Assembly: GCA_004296955.1 (NCBI GenBank)
Contig: SCVB01000072.1
Coordinates: 20,888 to 84,887 of the forward strand
Origin: Brevundimonas sp.
GTDB lineage: Bacteria > Pseudomonadota > Alphaproteobacteria > Caulobacterales > Caulobacteraceae
Reading direction: 5' to 3'
DNA length: 64,000 nucleotides
Shown here: piece by piece, positions 59,833-64,000 of the stretch
How the letters are laid out: every line of letters begins with the position of its first letter
Numbering within the stretch: the stretch's first letter is position 1
Notes under the pieces: generated by a model
What the model saw: only the letters and a program-made list of their open reading frames with translations
Told to the model about the DNA's origin: nothing
Database searches by the model: none
Made by a program: the position numbers and the translations under genes

Positions 59833-61857
59833 GTGTTGCCAGGTCTTGGTGAGGGCTATTTCGCGGCGGTTGCTGAGGCCAGCCAGGATGTCATGCGGAT
59901 TCTGGCTCTGGACGGTACGGTAGAGTATATGAACGCCAGAGGCCTTGAGCTTCTGGAGATTGCTGCCTTTGATCGCAACAAGGGGCGTCTCTGGTCCGAT
60001 CTCTGGCCGGTCGAGAGCCGGCCGTTGCTCCTGGAGGCGCTGGAGGAGGCCCGCCACGGTCGCGTCGGACGGTTCAGCGCCTTTTGTCCGACCGCGAAAG
60101 GCCGCCCACGCTGGTGGCTAACGGTCGTCTCGCCAGTGCGCGACGAGGCCGGAGCCGTGGTCCGGCTTCTGGCGACTTCGCGAGACGTCTCCAAAGAGCA
60201 TCATCGCGAACAGAGGCTGAAAAACGCGTTTGCGCGGGCGCGGGAGGCCGCCGCAGCCGAGGCCTCCTATCTTGCATATCTGCGAGGGGCTCTGGAGGTG
60301 CTGCCGGCGGGTCTCGCATTCTACGACGCAGACGACCGCCTTGTGATCTGGAACCAGCCCTATGTCGTCGCGGGCGGCGCGGATGACGGCCACACCAATC
60401 TGCGTCAGGGCACGAGTTTCACCGACCTTTTGCGCGCGGACCTGGCGGACGGCCGACATCCGGAGGCGGAGGGCCGTGAAGAGGCCTGGATCGCGGATCG
60501 GCTGGCGGCCCGGCGCGAGGCGGCGGAGCCACGCGAGCAGCAACTCTCCTGTGGTCGTTGGTATCGCTTCGAGGACCGGCGCTTGTCCGACGGGGGACTT
60601 GTCAGCGTCGCGATCGACATCACGGAACTGCGGGCGCGCGAGGAAGCTTCACGCCAGTCCGCCGAGGCCCTGGCCCTTGCCAAAAGCGCGGCTGAAGCGG
60701 CGAGTGAGGCCAAGAGCGAATTTCTCGCCAACATGAGCCACGAGATCCGCACGCCCCTGAACGGCGTCATCGCCGTGGCCGACCTGCTGTGCAGACGGGA
60801 CTTGCGGCCCGAAGACCGGAGTCTGGCGGAGCTCATCCGCTCGTCAGGGGAAACGCTGGAACGACTGCTCTCCGACATTCTCGACCTCGCCAAGATCGAG
60901 TCCGGCGCCGTGGTCCTGGAGCAGGTGACCTTCCACCTCGGCGATCTGGTCCGGGGTGTGGTGGGTCTCGCACGATTGATGGCCGACGAGAAGGGCCTGG
61001 GTCTGACGCTCTCGGTCGATCCCGAGATGGACCGCATGGTCCGGGGCGATCCGATCCGGACCAAGCAGGTCCTGGCCAATCTGGTCTCCAACGCGGTCAA
61101 ATTCACTGGTACGGGTTCGGTTGATGTCCGCGTTATCGCGGGGGTTGATCTTGGACTGCGCGTGGAAGTTCAGGACACCGGCGTCGGCTTCGACCCGTCG
61201 CAGAAGGACCGCCTGTTTCGCCGCTTTGAACAGGCGGACGGGGCGATCACGCGTCAATACGGAGGCTCGGGCCTGGGGCTGTCGATCTGCCAGCAGCTCG
61301 TGGTCCTGATGGGCGGAGAATTGGACTGTAGGAGTACGCCTGGCCAAGGCTCCACCTTCTGGGCGACTCTTCGTTTGGATCTATCCGACGCCGTTCCCCT
61401 GCCGGCCGACGAGCCGCTTCTCACCATGCCTGGGGAAGCGTTCCGGGTGCTTGTGGCGGACGATCATCCTACAAACCGGATCGTCGTCGACCTCATGCTC
61501 AAGGGTTTCGGCGCAGATACCCGATGTGTGGAAAACGGCCTTGAGGCCGTCGAGGCGTTTCGGAGCGAAGATTTCGATCTGGTGCTGATGGATATGCAGA
61601 TGCCGATCCTCGACGGATTGTCCGCGGTCCGGGAGATCAGGACCTGGGAGCGAAACCATCAACGGCCACCGGTCCCCCTGCTCATGCTCACCGCGAACAC
61701 CCTGCCGGAACATGTCGCCGCCGCGCTGGCGGCGGGCGCTGATGGCCACGTCGGAAAGCCGATCACGGTCGATCGCCTGAGCGCGGCGATCAGCGAGGCG
61801 TTCTCGTTGCTGCGGGGCGGAGCCGACGCCTCGAGCGCTGTTGCTCGGCGCGGTTAG
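59833..61857 (+). CDS. Hybrid sensor histidine kinase, PAS-PAS-HisKA-HATPase-REC
   Basis: 674 residues from GTG 59833, chosen for the GAGGAG at 59818-59823; TTG 59836 or a longer start are alternatives. First [23 protein letters not shown]; second: [20 protein letters not shown]. HisKA with H303 in [17 protein letters not shown], then HATPase boxes [16 protein letters not shown] and [19 protein letters not shown] domain ends the protein, with D587 in LVLMDMQMP and Lys in GHVGKPI. No membrane segment, so cytoplasmic. Signal unknown; the PAS domains show no visible heme or flavin motif. Confidence 0.92.
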   Translation: MLPGLGEGYFAAVAEASQDVMRILALDGTVEYMNARGLELLEIAAFDRNKGRLWSDLWPVESRPLLLEALEEARHGRVGRFSAFCPTAKGRPRWWLTVVSPVRDEAGAVVRLLATSRDVSKEHHREQRLKNAFARAREAAAAEASYLAYLRGALEVLPAGLAFYDADDRLVIWNQPYVVAGGADDGHTNLRQGTSFTDLLRADLADGRHPEAEGREEAWIADRLAARREAAEPREQQLSCGRWYRFEDRRLSDGGLVSVAIDITELRAREEASRQSAEALALAKSAAEAASEAKSEFLANMSHEIRTPLNGVIAVADLLCRRDLRPEDRSLAELIRSSGETLERLLSDILDLAKIESGAVVLEQVTFHLGDLVRGVVGLARLMADEKGLGLTLSVDPEMDRMVRGDPIRTKQVLANLVSNAVKFTGTGSVDVRVIAGVDLGLRVEVQDTGVGFDPSQKDRLFRRFEQADGAITRQYGGSGLGLSICQQLVVLMGGELDCRSTPGQGSTFWATLRLDLSDAVPLPADEPLLTMPGEAFRVLVADDHPTNRIVVDLMLKGFGADTRCVENGLEAVEAFRSEDFDLVLMDMQMPILDGLSAVREIRTWERNHQRPPVPLLMLTANTLPEHVAAALAAGADGHVGKPITVDRLSAAISEAFSLLRGGADASSAVARRG

Positions 61858-61967
61858 TCCAGAACGCGCCGGCAAGGGTGCAGGGTCGCAACACCGTTCA
61901 ATAGGGCGCCGACCGCCGCCTGACGTGACTGTTCATTTGCCACGACTACAAGGCGCCCGACGGGGCT

Positions 61968-62204
61968 GTGTATTTCTGGGAGGCGACGGTTCAGGATCGG
62001 CGGGACACGAGCGTCCATGTGCACGACGGCGTCAACGAGGACCCGTTCGTCAGGATGCGGACGGAATGGGACGCGACCCTTTCAGCTCCGGGCGATGCTT
62101 ATACCGTCGATCCAGGTCAACATCCGCGCCTGCAAATTCCTCCCGTCAAAGCCAGCGGCGTCAGCTTCCTGAAGATCCCGGTAAAGCCGAAGGCGGGCGA
62201 CTAA
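61968..62204 (+). CDS. Hypothetical small protein
   Basis: 78 residues from GTG 61968; the frame extends upstream to CTG 61927 (FICHDYKAPDGAV), so the start is unclear. WEATVQDRRDTSVHVHDGV, then FVRMRTEWDATLSAPGD and FLKIPVKPKAGD show good amino acid mix for a real protein. No signal peptide or known motif. It ends 13 bases before the convergent MFS gene. I do not recognise it. Confidence 0.45.
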   Translation: MYFWEATVQDRRDTSVHVHDGVNEDPFVRMRTEWDATLSAPGDAYTVDPGQHPRLQIPPVKASGVSFLKIPVKPKAGD

Positions 62205-62217
62205 CGGCGAGCGCCGC

Positions 62218-63432
62218 TCAGGGGATATTCCGCCCGCCGCCTGGATGACGCGATGCCATGAGCACAAGCCCCGCCGTCGCCAGCAGGGCGAACACGGCGC
62301 CGGCGAGGAAGGTCGCCTCCGGTCCCATCCGGGACCACAGCAAGCCGGCGACGACGCTGGCCGCCAGCAAGGTCACGCCGCTGGCGAGATTGAACAGACC
62401 AAAGGCAGTTCCACGCATATTCGGCGGGGCCGTATCCACGACCAAAGCCGCCAACAATCCCTGGGTCAGGCCCATGTGCAGGCCCCACAGGGCGACCCCG
62501 ATCAGAACGCCTGGAACGGTCGCCACAAAGGCGAGGACCACGTCGGCGGCGATCAGAACCACGAGGCCCAGGATGAGTAGCCAGCGTCGATCCATCCGGT
62601 CCGACAGGCTCCCGGCGGGCGCGGCCACGACCGAATAGACGACATTCATCACCACCATCACCACGGGCACCAGGGCGATGGCGAGGCCGACATCCTGCGC
62701 CCTCAACACCAGGAAGGCTTCGCTGAACCTCGCCATGGTGAACACCACGCCCAGGGCGACGACGGACCAGAACGCTCCGCCCATCGCCAGCACATCGATC
62801 CATCGGATCGGCGGTCGCGGATGACGCACGCCGTCGACGGGACGGGGCTCCTGGACCGCGAAGATGAGCACCGCGACCGCAAGCGCGGCTGGAACCACGG
62901 CCCAGGCGAACACCGCGCGGATGTTGCCCGCGAGCACGAACATGAGAGCCATCGCGACGAGCGGTCCGGCGAAAGCGCCGATGGTGTCGAGGGACTGACG
63001 TAGACCGAAGGCCGCGCCGCGGATCTCGGCCGGCGCGATGTCGGCGACCAGGGCGTCGCGCGGCGCGCCCCGAATGCCCTTGCCGATCCGATCGGCGAAC
63101 CGCGCGCCGAACACCTCGAACGGCGTCACGGCGACCGGAAAGATCGGCTTGGTCAGCGCGCCCAGTCCATAGCCGGCCACCGCCAGCCACTTGCGGTGGC
63201 CGAGTCGGTCGCTGAGCCAGCCCGAGAAGACCTTGGTGATCGACGCCGTGGCTTCGGCGATGCCCTCGAGCAGTCCCACCAACGCGACGCTCGCGCCCAG
63301 GCCCGTCACCAGGAAGACGGGCAGCAGACTGTGAATCATCTCTGACGAGACGTCCATCAACATGGAGACGAAGCCGATCGCCCAGACGCCTCGGGGCACC
63401 GCTCTCAGGCCGGTCTTAAGGGGCGCGGTCAT
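62218..63432 (-). CDS. MFS transporter
   Basis: 404 residues from ATG 63432. Twelve hydrophobic segments; the loop after segment 2 reads SGWLSDRLGHRKWLAVAGYG, the classical MFS G-xx-x-DR-GRR motif, and a second copy after segment 8 reads AGSLSDRMDRRWLLILGLVV. GKGIRGAPRDALVADIAPAE is a phrase seen in putative drug or metabolite exporters of this family. Substrate unknown; no linked enzyme gene. Confidence 0.88.
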   Translation of the reverse strand: MTAPLKTGLRAVPRGVWAIGFVSMLMDVSSEMIHSLLPVFLVTGLGASVALVGLLEGIAEATASITKVFSGWLSDRLGHRKWLAVAGYGLGALTKPIFPVAVTPFEVFGARFADRIGKGIRGAPRDALVADIAPAEIRGAAFGLRQSLDTIGAFAGPLVAMALMFVLAGNIRAVFAWAVVPAALAVAVLIFAVQEPRPVDGVRHPRPPIRWIDVLAMGGAFWSVVALGVVFTMARFSEAFLVLRAQDVGLAIALVPVVMVVMNVVYSVVAAPAGSLSDRMDRRWLLILGLVVLIAADVVLAFVATVPGVLIGVALWGLHMGLTQGLLAALVVDTAPPNMRGTAFGLFNLASGVTLLAASVVAGLLWSRMGPEATFLAGAVFALLATAGLVLMASRHPGGGRNIP

Positions 63433-63602
63433 ATGTGCTCTTAAGGTTCGGACGAGCGATCCACGGGAGCTCAATGGTTCTGAAGGCTCCCTTGAGCCGC
63501 TAGTCCGGGTGTCGTCAGGATCGAAATCCCCCGGCGACGACCGCCGTTCCGCTCGACGGGAGGGGAAGCGCTCTGCGGCTACCTCAATCAGTTCTCCAGC
63601 CG

Positions 63603-64000
63603 TTACGGAAGCGCCAGGATGACACGGACCCAGCCGATATCCTGGACGTATTCCAGAGACTCGAACAGCGGATAGGCCAACGCCATCACGGCCCCGTCCC
63701 GCAGCGTGCGGAGGAAGAAGATCGGGCGGACCTCAAGCGTATCCTGATCGCGCCATTTCGACGGATCCGGCCAGAAGCGCGGGGTGCGCGCCATATAGGC
63801 CGCATAGTCCGGGCCGAAGGCTTCGCTCAGCCACGCTTCTTCCCGCTTCACCGTGGCGGTGAAGACCACCACCGCGATCAGCAGGAACAGCATCGCGATG
63901 GTGAGGCTGCCGGTCAAAGCGCCCATGCCGAACGCGCCCATGAAACTGAAAACATAAAGCGGGTTGCGCGAAATCGAATAGGGCCCGCGCTGGACGATCT
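63603..64000 (-). CDS. Isoprenylcysteine carboxyl methyltransferase family protein, partial
   Basis: The frame is open to the right edge, so the N-terminus is outside. The visible part starts with RGPYSISRNPLYVFSFMGAF, the RxP-xY/F motif of ICMT/phospholipid methyltransferase proteins. A membrane segment (TIAMLFLLIAVVVFTATVKR), EEAWLSEAFGPDYAAYMART and RFWPDP follow, as in the family's catalytic end. A last ~35 residues (RPIFFLRTLRDGAVMALAYP) are less conserved. Membrane-bound methyltransferase of unknown substrate. Confidence 0.8.
   Translation of the reverse strand, partial: IVQRGPYSISRNPLYVFSFMGAFGMGALTGSLTIAMLFLLIAVVVFTATVKREEAWLSEAFGPDYAAYMARTPRFWPDPSKWRDQDTLEVRPIFFLRTLRDGAVMALAYPLFESLEYVQDIGWVRVILALP

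Overview
The window is GC-rich, densely packed bacterial DNA. Codon use, the gene complement (class II ribonucleotide reductase, UbiT/U/V, FNR/DNR-type boxes TTGAY-N4-RTCAA, YkgJ, SNc-type nuclease) and many ATGA/GTGA start-stop overlaps fit an alphaproteobacterium. A Caulobacterales (Brevundimonas-like) host is my best guess, but no rRNA or marker gene proves it. The centre of the window (about 9.8 to 42.7 kb) is an anaerobic nitrate-respiration supercluster.

Left part (1 to 9.7 kb): a retropepsin-type protease cut by the window edge, an S41 peptidase, a decayed isocitrate lyase/PEP mutase-family pseudogene and an RHS scrap. Next come a 45-nt tRNA 3'-end fragment and a tyrosine recombinase, which together look like one end of an integrated element. 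A cluster of small exported proteins follows (CsgG-family lipoprotein-like protein, carboxypeptidase-regulatory-like sandwiches, proteins with a C-X15-C 'GVQQC' repeat, and a YkgJ cysteine-cluster protein).

Anaerobic core: on the minus strand narK1-narK2-narG-narH-narJ-narI-ppi-porin-hemerythrin-carbonic anhydrase-mobA-hemN run without large gaps for 15 kb and are followed by modABC. A perfect FNR box lies 5' of narK1. Divergent to it is a CRP/FNR regulator with the FNR-type E-xx-SR recognition helix but no cysteine cluster (DNR/NnrR-like). moaA has its own FNR box. A second minus-strand operon, nrdJ-ubiT-ubiU-ubiV-chorismate mutase-nnrS, shares a palindromic FNR-type box with divergent ric/ytfE. 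A third, PLP decarboxylase-moaD-moaE-moaB-moaC-moeA, completes molybdenum cofactor synthesis. Together the genes supply molybdate uptake, Moco, nitrate reductase, nitrate/nitrite transport, O2-independent heme, ubiquinone and dNTP synthesis, and NO-damage defence. No nitrite, NO or N2O reductase is present in the window.

Right part (42 to 64 kb): a 6-carboxytetrahydropterin synthase homologue. Then an aldehyde dehydrogenase, Crp-family regulator, TPP-dependent decarboxylase and FAD/lactate-type oxidase set that resembles a 2-hydroxyacid (mandelate-like) pathway. A DauA-like D-amino acid dehydrogenase and a MacAB/DevBCA-like exporter with its TetR regulator follow. After that is a decay zone: frameshifted SNc nuclease, truncated radC, an (AG)18 repeat and a degenerate IS110 transposase. 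Signalling genes come next (PilZ, stand-alone receiver, hybrid histidine kinase), then an MFS transporter and an isoprenylcysteine methyltransferase-family protein cut by the right edge.
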